From: Elymus sibiricus
Lineage: Eukaryota > Streptophyta > Magnoliopsida > Poales > Poaceae
Assembly (NCBI GenBank): GCA_039707655.1
Contig: CM077676.1
Location: forward strand, 451,583,379 to 451,647,378
Length of the DNA: 64,000 nucleotides
Direction of reading: 5' to 3'
A program made the translations under genes and the position numbers. The notes beneath the pieces are model-generated. The model saw nothing but the letters and a program-made list of their open reading frames with translations, was not told the DNA's origin and made no database searches. Positions 10,652 through 21,837 of the stretch are shown one piece after another. Every line of letters begins with the position of its first letter. Within the stretch, counting starts at the first letter, position 1.

Positions 10652-11003
10652 TCATCCCCTGCTTGACGAATCCCGTCGCTCAACATCAAGGGTGTCGCGC
10701 CATGGCATCAACACGGCGGTGGAGTCGTCGGCGGCGAGCTTGTCGAAGAGTGTGTCACACTCATGCTCTGCCTCATCCAAGTACCGGTGGTTGGCCTCCA
10801 CCCCGCGCTCGTCGGTGATGGACTACTTAATAGTTTGCCGGACCTCTATTAACTCGACATCAGTGACGAGCCGAGTGGCCACCTTAGCATCGGTGTGCTT
10901 TTGTCGCCCAGTGCTCCTCCTCCTCAAGCATACCACACTTGTACTCCCGCTCAGCTTCCACCCACGAGAAGCCGACGCCATCCTCCTCCTCCACTCTGTC
11001 CAT
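10652..11003 (-). pseudogene. Decayed minus-strand ORF, function unknown, unit 1
   Basis: From ATG at 11003 the minus strand reads MDRVEEEDGVGFSWVEAERE and on to EEEEHWATKAHR. One base of frame is then lost, and the next frame runs on as DAKVATRLVTDVELIEV, has one TAG, and continues SITDERGVEANHRYLDEAEH to a TGA at 10652-10654. The acidic, Glu/Asp-rich composition and codon pattern on this strand argue for former coding sequence. Its place beside a Harbinger transposase suggests the SANT/Myb-like accessory gene of that superfamily, but I do not see a diagnostic motif. Confidence 0.5.
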
Positions 11004-11583
11004 TGTCGACCCGTACTCCTCCTCCGCTACGCCCCCTATTTATATTCCTCCGCTTCTGACACCATGGCCAATAGGGATGAAGTCCAGCTCGGTGACACCC
11101 CACCTCTCAATCCATAATGAGTGATGTGCCATGGCGATTCGAGCAGAGATGGTAGCGATTTGGGGCTGATGTGATGGTGATTTGGAGGTTGTGGGGGCAC
11201 AATGGAGGTTGTGGGGGCACACCACCGAGGACTCAACGCACATATGTGTAAGCCAACCACCCGCTGTCGCGGGCTTCGAAACAGACAAAGAGCATGACTC
11301 AGACGGATATGGGTCAGACCAAAAACAGGGGGACGAGTTCTGCGTGGCAAGGACCACCACCGGGGAGGGAATGGAAGTTCCTGAGCCACAAACCGACGAC
11401 AGACGGAGCAGCCGGATGCGCTAGATATCGAGCGAAGAAAAGGGTGCGACCACGAGTGACACCGAGCAGGGTCGACCACACGCGGATCCGCAACTCACGG
11501 CCCCAAATAGGCCCGACCATGGTGAACCGTCACACACATGGGAGATCCAGCAAAAACACATCGGGATAGGAGAAACCGTTGAG
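11004..11583. other. GC-rich stretch, no gene recognised
   Basis: Moderately GC-rich, with no domain recognised in the short frames present. It holds a 20-base direct duplication (11183-11202 and 11203-11222, tggaggttgtgggggcacaa) that is present in both type I units and single in both type II units. Confidence 0.5.
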
Positions 11584-11613
11584 CCCCCCCCCCCCCCCCC
11601 CACACACACACAC
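11584..11613. repeat. Poly-C run followed by (CA)n, unit 1
   Basis: 18 C then a short CA repeat. The homologous C runs are 27, 22 and 29 long in units 2, 3 and 4, as written in this assembly. Confidence 0.9.
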
Positions 11614-11781
11614 CGCATCGCGCGGGCTTAGCCCGGCGATGGTCGCTGGCGATGGCAAGGGCTAGGAGGTGATGTCGCCTGGCTGGGGGAGCAACAGGGG
11701 GCGAGGGGCCTTTTCCTCTTGGCTTAGGGTAGAGGTTTATCTTCTCACTTTAGAAACATGCCTGAAGTTAAGTTGTATGTA

Positions 11782-11984
11782 CTCCCTCCGTTTTCTTTTT
11801 CTCCGCATATAAAATTTGTCTGGTGTCATACTTCGTAAAGATTGATCGAATTTATATTTAAAATATCAACATCTACAACCTTAAAGTTACACGGTATGAA
11901 AATTAATTTCACGATGCATCTAATGATATTAATTTCGTATTGTGAACGACGATCTTATACGCGGAGTAAAAAGAAACATAGGAG
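11782..11984. mobile_element. Stowaway-like MITE, degenerate right end, unit 1
   Basis: The left end is TA then CTCCCTCCGTTTTCTTTTTC. The right end, read on the minus strand, is CTCCTATGTTTCTTTTTACT, so the two ends pair with mismatches. About 200 bases and non-coding, the size of a Tc1/Mariner-derived MITE. The stretch 11614-11781 before it holds nothing recognised. Confidence 0.6.
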
Positions 11985-13983
11985 CATAAAAAAAATGACC
12001 CGGCGAGGGAAGACGATAGCCTACAATATTTTCGGTGCAATGCAGAGTAGCAAGCCTCGGAGGCGATGTGTTAGGTGCCAAGGCACGTGCCCCTGTAGCA
12101 GCAACATGTTTCTATCCGGCCACACAGAATAGATTCTCGCGTGCAAAATGGAAATCGAACGAGCGCGTGAAACAATAGGCTGCCGAACGGTAAACCCAAC
12201 GGTGCGTCCACACACAAAGTAGATTTTCCGTTGAAAGAAAAGCTTTCGTTAAATAATCGTTTTTTGCCTGACAATCTGAATGAGACGGAAATCCCAGTAC
12301 CGTCTCGTGATCGTGAAGACGGAAATCCTCAAGCGCGTGCTCTGTCGCCCTGCGCGGGTGAGCAGCATCGAACGGGTGCTACTCGAGTAGCATCGCAGTC
12401 GCAGATAGTCAGGAGCCTCATTTGGTTCGTATGGTCTGCAAACGGAAAATGTCACGAGTAAAGCACATGTTCACAATGGGAAACTAGGTTACTAAGTCTA
12501 TCTATTCTTTTTGTTTTGATGATGGCCGGTCGTAATTAGTAATTACATAGGCTTTGATGATGATTGTTTTTGCCCGAAGTGCACACACCAAAGCCAGAAA
12601 CAGTGATTAGCATAACGAGCGTAGGATAATACTTGTGATGTAAAATTAATGCCGCGTTGATGGACCGAGATTAGGCTGCCGCCCTCAGATCAGATGCTAC
12701 GCGGTGGACCACCCGGGAACAGGAGATCCCACTCCCAGCTGAACCAAACAGAGGAGCGAGGCGGGCCACCAAGAGACAGAGGCGTGCTGCTCCTCAAAAC
12801 GGGAGGGCAGCTCCTCTGCCGATTTGGGAGCCAGGGCAATCCTTGCCGAAAAAGGAAAGGGAATCTGCTTTCGCGTCGCAGGCAGCCGACCAAGATGCAT
12901 CACAGCTACCATGCACAAGGGCATCCAATGCATGCATGGAATCTTGAGACGTGGCGGATAGGGACCATGCATGCCTGCCGTGCTAGTCCAATACGGAGAT
13001 AGAGGGCCCAGGAAAAAGGAAAGATAACACGCACCCTGATTCCCGTTTGCCGTAGTACGTTAGTTTGTCCAAGTCGACGGCAGTTCACGTTCAGCCGTGC
13101 GTCGCGTGCGAGTGCGACCTCACCGCACACGCATATCAATCAGTCGCCGTAGCCCGTCGGTGCATGTGTCCATGCAGGGGAGGCCACGACGCGCGGAACT
13201 CTGTCAACCCAATGCTACTGCAAGCTATGAGTAGCAGTTTGTAAATTGCGGCAAAATCGGCAAGAACCGCACATTCAAGTTTCCCTGCGTGTGGCTCGTC
13301 CGTGATAACTTCTCCGGATTTGCATGAACTGGCAGACCGATCACTAAGTGGTTAGTATCTCCAGCATGAGCGAACATTTTCAAAACTATTTAGGAATGGA
13401 CACCACTATCCCAGCCTGGATCCAACCAGGTTCTATTGATCATGTCCCTTTTCAACAGTTGTATCTTGTCTTGGGGCGTCTTTCTTTGGCTTTACAATCA
13501 AGCCATACACAGCACCCTTTTGAATTATCAACACTAGTCCTCAACCCGTGCGGACATCCGCATGGGCTAGCAGTTTTTAAAGGGAGAATGATTATTATTT
13601 TGAATATACATTCTAAAAAGATAAATAATATTAATATTAAATATTAAAAAAATCTAAGGGTTCCCCTTTTGCAGAGTTATTGGCGAAAACGTGTAAAAAG
13701 TTCGCTCCATGCTCATAGTCCCAAAAGGAAAGTTATTCCATTGATGAATTCCTGAATTGTTTTTTGCATGGATTCAATTGTGTCACAATTTGTATGTAGG
13801 TGTAAATCCGGAGAGTATAATAATAACATAATATAATTCTGTTGAGCCATCCCCGCTCATATGATTAATATGTTTATTTCCTTTTGTGTGCGGTATTATC
13901 GATTTTGCCTGTGAATCCCAAGCCTAATTTCCAAAGAAGTTGCTTTAATCATAATTATGACCGTGGTTGAAATTAATAAAGTA
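11985..13983. other. Low-information stretch, no gene recognised
   Basis: About 2 kb without a convincing reading frame. It includes a perfect 16-base palindrome TGCTACTCGAGTAGCA at 12377-12392, a repeated gacggaaatcc (about 12284 and 12320), and a short hairpin cccgtgcggacatccgcatggg near 13547. Composition shifts from GC-rich (to about 13330) to AT-rich. It may be old unique host sequence. Confidence 0.5.
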
Positions 13984-14141
13984 CTCCCTCCGTTCCTAAA
14001 TATAATATCTTTTAGGGATTTCACTATAGACTACATACGGAGCAAAATGAGTAAATCTACACTCTAAAGTAGGTCTATATACATCCGTATGTAGTTCATA
14101 GTGGAATATCTAAAAGGTCTTATATTTAGGAACGGAGGGAG
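13984..14141. mobile_element. Stowaway MITE, unit 1
   Basis: A 158-base element with near-perfect inverted ends: CTCCCTCCGTTCCTAAATAT and its complement at 14122-14141. TA (13982-13983) precedes it; on the right the TA is CA followed by TA. It matches the classic Triticeae Stowaway pattern and has no coding capacity. Confidence 0.92.
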
Positions 14142-14945
14142 CATAATACATGAGAAAGTAGGAAAAACATGCCTTATCCATAGTAAATGTTCTGACCTTC
14201 ACAAAAGCGGAGAATCTAGATGCAAGAATACCTTGACGGTGTAGACATTTGCACTCCAAGGACACCATGGGACCTCTTGTGAAACTGATTTTACATTTAA
14301 AAATGGAAACATAAACATAACGCAGTGTTCATACAGGGATGTAAAATTCCCACTTAACCAATTAGGGACAGCTATATAGAATCGGCAGAGTAGCATTCAT
14401 GATGTTGAAGAAAAAAATGGAATAAATTACTCTCCCATTCATAATGGCATGCCGTTTTAGATACGGAACAGGAAGCTGACACTTTGATCATTGTTTTAAC
14501 ATGTAAATACATATATAATTATTTATTTTCATACTATTTATTGTTAGGAATCTGTAGGTGCAACGTCTAGCTAATTATAAATATAGAGGTTTTAGTTAGC
14601 TTGTTGTCAAAGATTAAAAAGTTTGACTATATGCTTTCTAAGAATTCATGTATATTAGAACAAAGATAGTTTGAATTAATATAAGCTCAAATAGCAAAGC
14701 TAATTTTGCTTCCATATGTTCGCATTACTTAGTAATATGAATAATATTGACGGAAAAAGGTTGACAAAACATCAACCGGTTACATTAAACCTTACATCTC
14801 AGAAACATATATGAAAGTAATATTGGATGACCAAAAAAAATGTAACCGCCAAAGGAAGCAGCACAAAGCGTGGAACCGAGAACGACCAAGTCCATCCATT
14901 TCTTATTCACCTGTTTCGATAAACATCTTTTACCTCGAGGACAAT
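14142..14945. other. AT-rich stretch, nothing firm
   Basis: No gene recognised. On the minus strand, about 14228-14280 could be a small exon (ATCAG acceptor, CAAG|GTATTC donor), but no partner exon with matching phase was found. Confidence 0.4.
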
Positions 14946-15738
14946 TTATGCAACCCGTACTCGCAATCCATGAACTGGTAAAGAAATATTGTTTTTCAAG
15001 GTAGCATCACCGGCTCTTTTAATGATTGCAATTGCATCCACCCTCTGCTTGCTTAAATAGCTGTTGTATACCATTAGTTACAAACAAATAGGAATATATG
15101 CACAGCAAGGAACACATATTTGAATATCCACCTCAAGTGCTATTACATGGATATTACCTGCCATAAATTCTAGCACAAAGGAAAATCTTTACTTGAAGGC
15201 ATCCGGAAAATGTAATGATTATCATCCATCCATTCATGTCACAAATTTGGAATGGAGAAAAATTAGTATCTATATGGAAACACGAACTGCAGTTGTTGTC
15301 CAGGGGCCGCCTAAAGGTCGTCGAATAAAATTTTCTGCGTCTCACAATATTTATAACATGTAAGTAACAATAACTTGATAAACATGGATATGTAATTTTC
15401 ATAAAAAAGATTGACCAGCACCAAGAAATAAGGACCTACCTAGTGAAAGGATGAGGATCGGCACTTGTTAGAAAAAAGGTAAATTGTTCATACTTTTTGT
15501 TCACTGGACAAACACGCAGAATAGTAGATTTTGTCAGATCTTTTCTTTCTTGAGGTATGATATAGGGACGTCTAGGTCCAGCTGGTCGCCACAAAACATT
15601 AGCCCGTCTGTACAGGAGAGCATGCTGCTCTACCAACTCCCCACCCGCATGTATACTGTAAACATGCTCCTCGATGCAGATATATCTGTACCCGATTCCG
15701 AGTTCAGTCACACCTTCGCCATCACGGTCTGTGGCCAT
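14946..15738 (-). CDS. Possible three-exon host gene, 196 residues, unknown function, unit 1
   Basis: Exons on the minus strand: 15738-15440 (299 nt), 15334-15158 (177 nt), 15060-14946 (115 nt, TAA stop). The introns (105 and 97 nt) are AT-rich and start and end CTAG|GTAGGT...ACGCAG and GCAG|GTAATA...ACAACAG. Both junctions keep the frame (phase 2, giving Arg and Ser). Exon 1 reads MATDRDGEGVTELGIGYRYI and later NVLWRPAGPRRPYIIPQERK. Exon 2 holds NGWMIIITFSGCLQVKIFL, a hydrophobic patch. Exon 3 holds VDAIAIIKRAGDATLKNN. I recognise no family, and no signal peptide is evident. Start choice: first ATG of the open exon, with G at +4. The frame is intact in all three visible copies, with one Lys/Asn change. 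The first 92 coding bases and the upstream region are duplicated next to it. Confidence 0.45.
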
Positions 15739-16340
15739 TAGCGCCAGCCACCATGGCCATCAACATCCCCACACTGCTCCTTAATTATCACCACTTCGTG
15801 CGATCCGGAAACAAAAGAATAAAACCAAAGAGAGAATATTGTTGTGTCTTCATATGAAATTATACTGCAGATTTTGTTTGCTATTTAATTCCATTGACAT
15901 TAAACCATAAGTTGTAGTACATAGCAGCAGTCATATTGATTTTTTTTAATTCCACTGCCATCTAAGGTCAGTTATATGTATGTTGTAGTACATAGTGCAT
16001 GTATACTGTAAACATGCTCCTCGATGCAGATATATCTGTACCCGATTCCGAATTCAGTCACACCTTCGTGATCACGGTCTGTGGCCATTAGCGCCAGCCA
16101 CCATGGCCATCAACATCCCCACACTGCTCCTTAATTATCACCACTTCGTGCGATCTGGAAACAAAAGAATAAAACCAAAGAGAGAATATTGTTGTGTCTT
16201 CATATGAGATTATACTGCAGATTTTGTTTCCTATTTAATTCCATTGACATTAAACCATAAGTTGTAGTACATAGCAGCAGTCATATTGATTTTTTTTTTA
16301 ATTCCACTGCCATCTAAGGTCAGTTATATGTATATTGTAG
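15647..16340. repeat. 350-base direct duplication at the 5' end of the candidate gene, unit 1
   Basis: 15647-15996 is repeated at 15997-16340 with a few substitutions and T-run length changes. Each copy holds the first ~92 coding bases of the candidate gene (minus-strand ATG at 15738 and at 16088) plus about 250 bases of upstream sequence. The distal copy changes Gly7 to His (CGTGAT CAC) and lacks the rest of exon 1. The duplication is the same in units 1-3, so it predates the array. Confidence 0.9.
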
Positions 16341-17024
16341 CAGACGGATTTGCAAATTTGCCTCAAAATTTCAGTTCCACTATTCTCTAAAGATGGCCAA
16401 TTGCCTAGATAATATAGTATTGGATTAGTAAAAACTATAATATTTGACTCCACTTTGCTGCTCCCTATTATGTAGATACAAAATAACTGATCCGAGATAT
16501 CGTACACCTACTCTGCAGCGAAGCATATCTTGATTCCTCTAATCCAGCTCCAATGGAAATGCATACAGATGTGTACGGAGGAATATAAAACGGGCCACAA
16601 AGGGTGTTGGATGTTAAATTGGTACCGTGAGGGAAGCCAGGGCCTATGAAATTTGTAAGGGTCGACCAATCTACCTGAGCTAGTTAAGTACGTAGAGGTG
16701 ATGGAGAAGGAGGTGATTACCTCAGACCAATAGAGTAGCCGACACACGCCTGCTAAATTGGCACGTCTTTGGCGAGCATGCTTGATGGCAAGATCCTGCA
16801 GTGAATTCAGTACCCACTTCAACACCGTCATGAACACCCCTACATGGATCGATCTTCTCGTCCCCACGGCCGGTACAGATGATGCACGAAGTGGCGGTTC
16901 CAGGTGTCGTCTGCTGGAGATACGCGGGCGCATAGTGGCTCGTCAGGAGTAAGGGCTGAGGGCGAATCTAGGTCGGATGCCGGCGGTGGAGGTCAATGTA
17001 AGGTGGAGCAGATCGTGGGGGAGG
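16341..17024. other. Flank upstream of the next CACTA end, no firm gene
   Basis: On the minus strand a coding-like stretch (MTVLKWVLNS, near 16830) leads to a donor-like TCTGAG|GTAATC at about 16720. Its frame differs between unit 1 and units 2-3 because of a 7-base deletion in unit 1 near 16800, so coding status is doubtful. The last three bases (AGG) directly precede the CACTA terminus in every visible copy. Confidence 0.4.
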
Positions 17025-17276
17025 CACTAGTAGAAAACAGGACATTGGTTTTTACCAGATCAGAGCAACAGTCCCGGTTCGAGCGGCCAGGACTTCGGCC
17101 GGGCCTCGGCAGGCACCAGTCCCGGTTCGGTTGGGACCTTTACTCCCGGTTCCAGCCACCAACCGGGACTAAAGGGCCTCGCTCCTGGCGCAACCCCTTT
17201 AGTCCCAGTTGGTGTCTGAAACCGAGACTAAAGGTCAGTCTTCAGTCCCGGTTCTAGACACCAATCGGGACTAAAA
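17025..17276 (+). repeat. CACTA 5' terminal and subterminal repeats, unit 2
   Basis: CACTAGTAGAAAACAGG, then several direct and inverted copies of agtcccggtt / aaccgggact, for example at about 17071, 17131, 17163 and 17243. Such short repeats near the ends are where the accessory DNA-binding protein of CACTA elements binds, by family knowledge. Confidence 0.9.
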
Positions 17277-17283
17277 AGATGCC

Positions 17284-17292
17284 TATATATAT
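17284..17292 (+). promoter_or_regulatory. Putative TATA box of the CACTA element, unit 2
   Basis: tatatatat about 260 bases inside the element and 580 upstream of the first readable ORF1 exon, followed by a pyrimidine-rich leader. It is inferred from position and sequence only. Confidence 0.4.
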
Positions 17293-17863
17293 GCTCGCCC
17301 CTGCGCGCTCACTCCTCTGTTTTTTGGCCGGCCGGCGTGTGGGAGGTGTGTGCTACTCTGTTCTCACCTCCTATGCACATGAGGTGTTTGATGAAATGAC
17401 CGAGCCACACTTAAGCTTTCTCCTCTCTAAGCTCGACATCCAAGCTACATTTTCCTCAAGATTTGTCTAGGTTTGGCGGTGCACCAACTATCCAAGTGTT
17501 CTAAAAGGTTAGCAACTTCATCCTTTCATCTCTCACTGCTAGTTTAGCTCATTTCAAATACTCTAGAAGTAGAGTGGTTTGTGGGTTTTAGTGGAGGTGT
17601 GTATGTGGGTGTTCTTTTGATTTAGATACACAATTTGAGCTCAAATTAACTTCTTAGAGTTTGCACATGTGTACGGTGCCGTCCCGTCCCCGTCCCCGTC
17701 CTTACCGCCGTCGATCGCCCGCGCCGATCTCGTCGCCGGCACCACCGTGGTGAGCCTCTTGTTCTTATCTTCTTTTTAAAAGAAAAAAATCTTACTTGTA
17801 TGATTTAGATAGCTACTTGTATAATTTTCTTACTTGTATTATTGTTTGTTATTATATAGTGCC

Positions 17864-18302
17864 ATGGTTTTGGTATCCGCCCCCGTCGGCTCTCGTCCGG
17901 TCTATGATTCGGATGTGGTATATTATCTTTTATAACTATTTGTTTCATTTAGTGTTTATGACAATTATGCCGACCAACGTGACATAAATGTTTTTATCTA
18001 GGAGGTATGTGAACCGGAAATTCCAACTGACCCTCTTGTCGAGAGGTTAAATTTAGTTAAAAAACAATTATTTAAAAGAAAAATTGAAAAGAATTGAAGA
18101 AGAGAAGATGAAATTGGAGTTGCATGCTGCCAATGTCGTCGATCTACACAAGATTCAGATGGATGCAATGCGCTTGAAGATTAGAAAGATTAGAAAATAT
18201 GCCATTGATAATGAGGCTTGGTATCATTATGCTGTTGGATCAATTGTTACCTTAGTTGCGATTTTGATCGCATTTGTTGTTGCATTTAAATGTTTTACAT
18301 AG
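17864..18302 (+). pseudogene. CACTA ORF1, unit 2 (frameshifted)
   Basis: Exons 17864-17917 and 18002-18302. It carries the same one-base frame loss as unit 1. Copy-specific: Asn for Asp (HAANVVDL) and Ile for Asn (HKIQ, shared with unit 3). A further exon may lie at about 17680-17751, ending CACCGTG|GTGAGC, but its phase to the ATG exon is unclear. Confidence 0.7.
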
Positions 18303-18531
18303 TTGTATGTTAGTTTCAATGTATGTTTTAATTAGATGCTCTAGAGAGCTGTATGTTGTTCTATGAGAACTATGTATGAACTTTATGTATTTATTTTTTC
18401 AGTAATAATATTTGATCACTCTACTGTACTTTGGTTTTAATGTGATGATGAACTTGTATTAATTTGGTCATTTCTCTATTCATGATGTTCTGTAATGGTT
18501 TTTGATACACTTAATTATATAATGCACGCAG

Positions 18532-21500
18532 ATGAACCGGCAATGTATGTACGGTGACCGACGCACATCCGAGTACATTACGGGCCTGCATAATTTTCTC
18601 GAAGTGGCTGAGGCAAACAAGCAGAATGGTTTTATGTATTGTCCATGTACTGTCTGTGGGAATACGAAGAATTACTCTTCCTCGAAAACCCTTCACTTTC
18701 ACCTGCTTGAGAAGGGTTTCATGCCACACTATAATGTTTGGACCAAGCACGGAGAAAGAGGGGTTATGATGGAAGACAACGAAGAAGAAGAAGATGATGA
18801 CAACTATCCTATGTTCCCTGAATATGGTGATACTGCAACGGGGGAAGCTGAAGATCATGAGGCACCAGATGTGCCCGATTATGATCTTCGCCGGGTCATT
18901 GTTGATGCACAGAGAGGATGTGAAAGTGAAAGGGAGAAGTTGAAGTTCGATCGCATGTTAGAGGATCACAAAAAAGGGTTGTACCCAAATTGCGAAGATG
19001 GCAACACAAAGCTCGGTACCGCACTGGAATTGATGCAATGGAAGGCAGAGAATGGTGTATCTGACAAGGGATTTGGGAAGCTACTGAAAATAGTGAAGAA
19101 GAAGCTTCCAAAGGATAACAAATTGCCTGACAGTACGTACGAAGCAAAGAAGGTTCTTTGCCCTCTAGGATTAGAGGTGCAGAAGATACATGCATGCCCT
19201 AATGACTGCATTCTCTACCGCGGTGAGGAGTACGAGAATTTGAATGCATGCCCGGTATGCGGTGCATTGCGGTATAAGATCAGACGAGATGACCCTGGTG
19301 ATGTTGAAGGCGAGCGCCCCAGGAAGAGGGTTCCTGCCATGGTGATGTGGTATGCTCCTATAATACCACGGTTGAAACGTCTGTTCAGAAACAAAGAGCA
19401 TGCCAAGTTGTTGCGATGGCACAAATAAGACCGTAAGAAAGACGGGAAGTTGAGAGTACCCGCTGATGGGTCGCAGTGGAGAAAAATCGAGAGAAAGTGG
19501 CCGGACTTTGCAGGTGACGCAAGGAACTTATGGTTTGGTTTAAGTGCAGATGACATTAATCCTTTTGGGGAGCAGAGCAGCAATCATAGCACCTGGCCCG
19601 TGACTCTATGTATCTATAACCTTCCTCCTTGGTTGTGCATGAAGCGAAAGTTCATTATGATGCCAGTGCTCATCCAATGCCCTAAGCAACCCGGCAACGA
19701 CATTGATATGTACCTAAGGCCATTAGTTGAAGAACTTTTACAGCTGTGGGACATAAAAGGTGTACGTGTGTGGGATGAGCACAAACAGCAGGAATTTGAC
19801 CTACGAGCGTTGCTGTTTGTAACCATCAATGATTGGCCTGCTCTTAGTAACCTTTCAGGACAGACAAACAAGGGATACAATGCATGCACGCACTGTTTAC
19901 ATGAGACTGAAAGTATATATTTGGACAAATGCAAGAAGAATGTGTACCTGGGACATCGTCGATTTCTTCCGACCAAGCATGCCTTAAGAAAGAAAGGCAA
20001 GCATTTCAAAGGTGAGGCAGATCAACGGAAGAAGCCTGTCCTCCGTACTGGTGATGATATACTTGATATGGTCAAGGATTTACAAGTAATCTTTGGAAAG
20101 GGTCCTGGCGGACAATCTGTTCCGAATGACGCTGACGGACACGCAGCCATGTGGAAGAAGAAATCTATATTTTGGGACCTACCCTATTGGAAAGACCTAG
20201 AGGTCCGCTCTGCAATCGACGTGATGCACGTGACGAAAAATCTTTGCGTGAACCTGCTAGGCTTCTTGGGCATGTATGGGAAGACAAAAGATACACCGGA
20301 GGCACGGGAGGACCAGCAACGTATGAACGAAAAAGATGGTATGCATCAAAAGCAGTATCAAGGTCCTGCCAGCTACGCTCTTACCAAAGCAGAGAAGGAA
20401 ATCTTTTTTGAATGCCTGCTCAGTATCAAGGTCCCGTCTGGCTTCTCGTCGAATATAAAGGGAATAATAAATATGGCAGAGAAAAAAAATTCCAGAACCT
20501 AAAGTCTCATGACTGCCACGTGATTATGACGCAACTGCTTCCGGTTGCATTGAGGGGGCTTCTACCAGAAAATGTTCGATTAGCCATTGTGAAGCTATGT
20601 GCATTCCTCAATGCAATTTCTCAGAAGGTAATCGATTCATAAATCCTACCAAGATTACAGAATGATTTGGTCCAATGTCTTGTCAGTTTCGAGTTGGTGT
20701 TCCCACCATCCTTCTTCAATATTATGACGCACGTCCCTAGTTCACCTAGTCGACGAGATTGCCATTCTGGGTCCTGTATTTCTACACAATATGTTCCCCT
20801 TTGAGAGGTTCGTGGGAGTCTTAAAGAAATATGTTCGTAACCGTGCTAGGCCAGAAGGAAGCATCTCCACGGGCCATCAAATAGAGGAGGTCATTGAGTT
20901 TTGTGTTGACTTTATTCTTGACCTTAAGCCGATTGGTGTTCCTGAATCGCGGCATGAGGGGAGACTGGGTGGAAAAGGTACGCTAGGACCGAAAGCAATA
21001 ATTTGTAGGGACGGGCATTCTTGGGCGCAAGCACACTACACAGTTCTACAAAATTCTACCTTGGTGGCCCCGTATATCAATGAACACAAGAATATTCTAC
21101 ACTCCAAACACCCGGAGCAATCTGACGACTGGATTACACGTGAACACATGGGGACTTTCGGCGGTTGGTTGCAAACACATCTCATGGGTAACACCACTGT
21201 TGGAGATGAGCTGTGCTTGTTGGCCAGGACACCATCTTCGACTGTATTGACTTTCCAAGGGTACGAGATAAATGGGAATACATTTTACACGATCGCCCAA
21301 GATAAAAAGAGCACCAACCAAAACAGTGGTGTCCGCTTTAATGCAGCAAACACCAATAGGGCAAATGACACATATTATGGTTACATAGAGGAGATATGGG
21401 AACTTGACTATGGACGTGATTTTAAGGTCCCTTTGTTTCGGTGCAAATGGGTCAATCTGTCAGGAGGCGGGGTACAGGTAGACCCGCAGTACGGAATGAC

Positions 21501-21837
21501 AACAGTGGATCTCAACAATCTTGGGTACACAGACGAACCATTCGTCCTAGCCAATGATGTGGCGCAGGTTTTCTATGTGAAGGACATGTCTACCAAACCG
21601 AGAAAAAGAAAAGATAAGGAAGCGAATACATCATACGATGAGCCAAAGCGCCACATAGTTCTTTCAAGGAAAAGAAACATCGTGGGAGTGGAGGACAAGA
21701 CAGACATGTCAGAAGATTATGAAAAGTTTCATGAAATTTCTTCCTTCAGAGTGAAGACTGACCCAAGTATCATGTTAAATGATGAAGATTATCCATGGTT
21801 ACGGCGCAATAAGCAAGGGACACACGTGAAGAAATAG
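18532..21837 (+). pseudogene. CACTA transposase, broken, unit 2
   Basis: The N-terminal 298 codons (18532-19428) are open here because the Trp codon lost in unit 1 is intact. TAA at 19426-19428 then interrupts the tnp2 core in frame; the downstream part resumes in the same frame at 19450 and runs to 20502. Frame change near 20484 (run of 8 A), TAA at 20640-20642, frame change near 20732. The DUF4218/4216 part is 20791-21837. Variants shared with unit 3 up to about 20490 (VIVDAQ, HALRK, KNSRT) and with unit 1 after 20809 (FERFVG, RFNAAN). Private: Cys in LIQCPKQ. Confidence 0.92.

Larger units (their letters stand above)
1..17024 (+). repeat. Array unit 1 (type I, left end missing)
   Basis: Begins inside the CACTA element, about 820 bases after where its 5' end lies in other units. 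It carries the type I retrotransposon block (4437-7624) and most of the private changes seen here: an extra stop in the transposase at 1191-1193, a 7-base deletion near 16800, and an Asp for Ile change in the Harbinger pseudogene. Confidence 0.95.

Noticed and set aside
10644..11117. 157-codon plus-strand open frame (also at 28490, 45146 and 61783)
   Set aside because: The minus strand shows a better coding pattern; the Ser/Arg/Leu-rich plus frame looks like its shadow.
12405..12750. Possible hAT/Tourist element between catttggttcg and gaaccaaacag
   Set aside because: Only about 8 bases pair at the two ends and no target duplication is visible.
14199..14396. 65-codon minus-strand frame before the candidate gene
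   Set aside because: No start context, and no splice sites that join it in phase to the three-exon model; AT-rich chance frame.
16508..16933. 141-codon minus-strand frame in unit 1
   Set aside because: Open only because of a 7-base deletion private to unit 1, and it crosses a likely intron; not supported in units 2 and 3.
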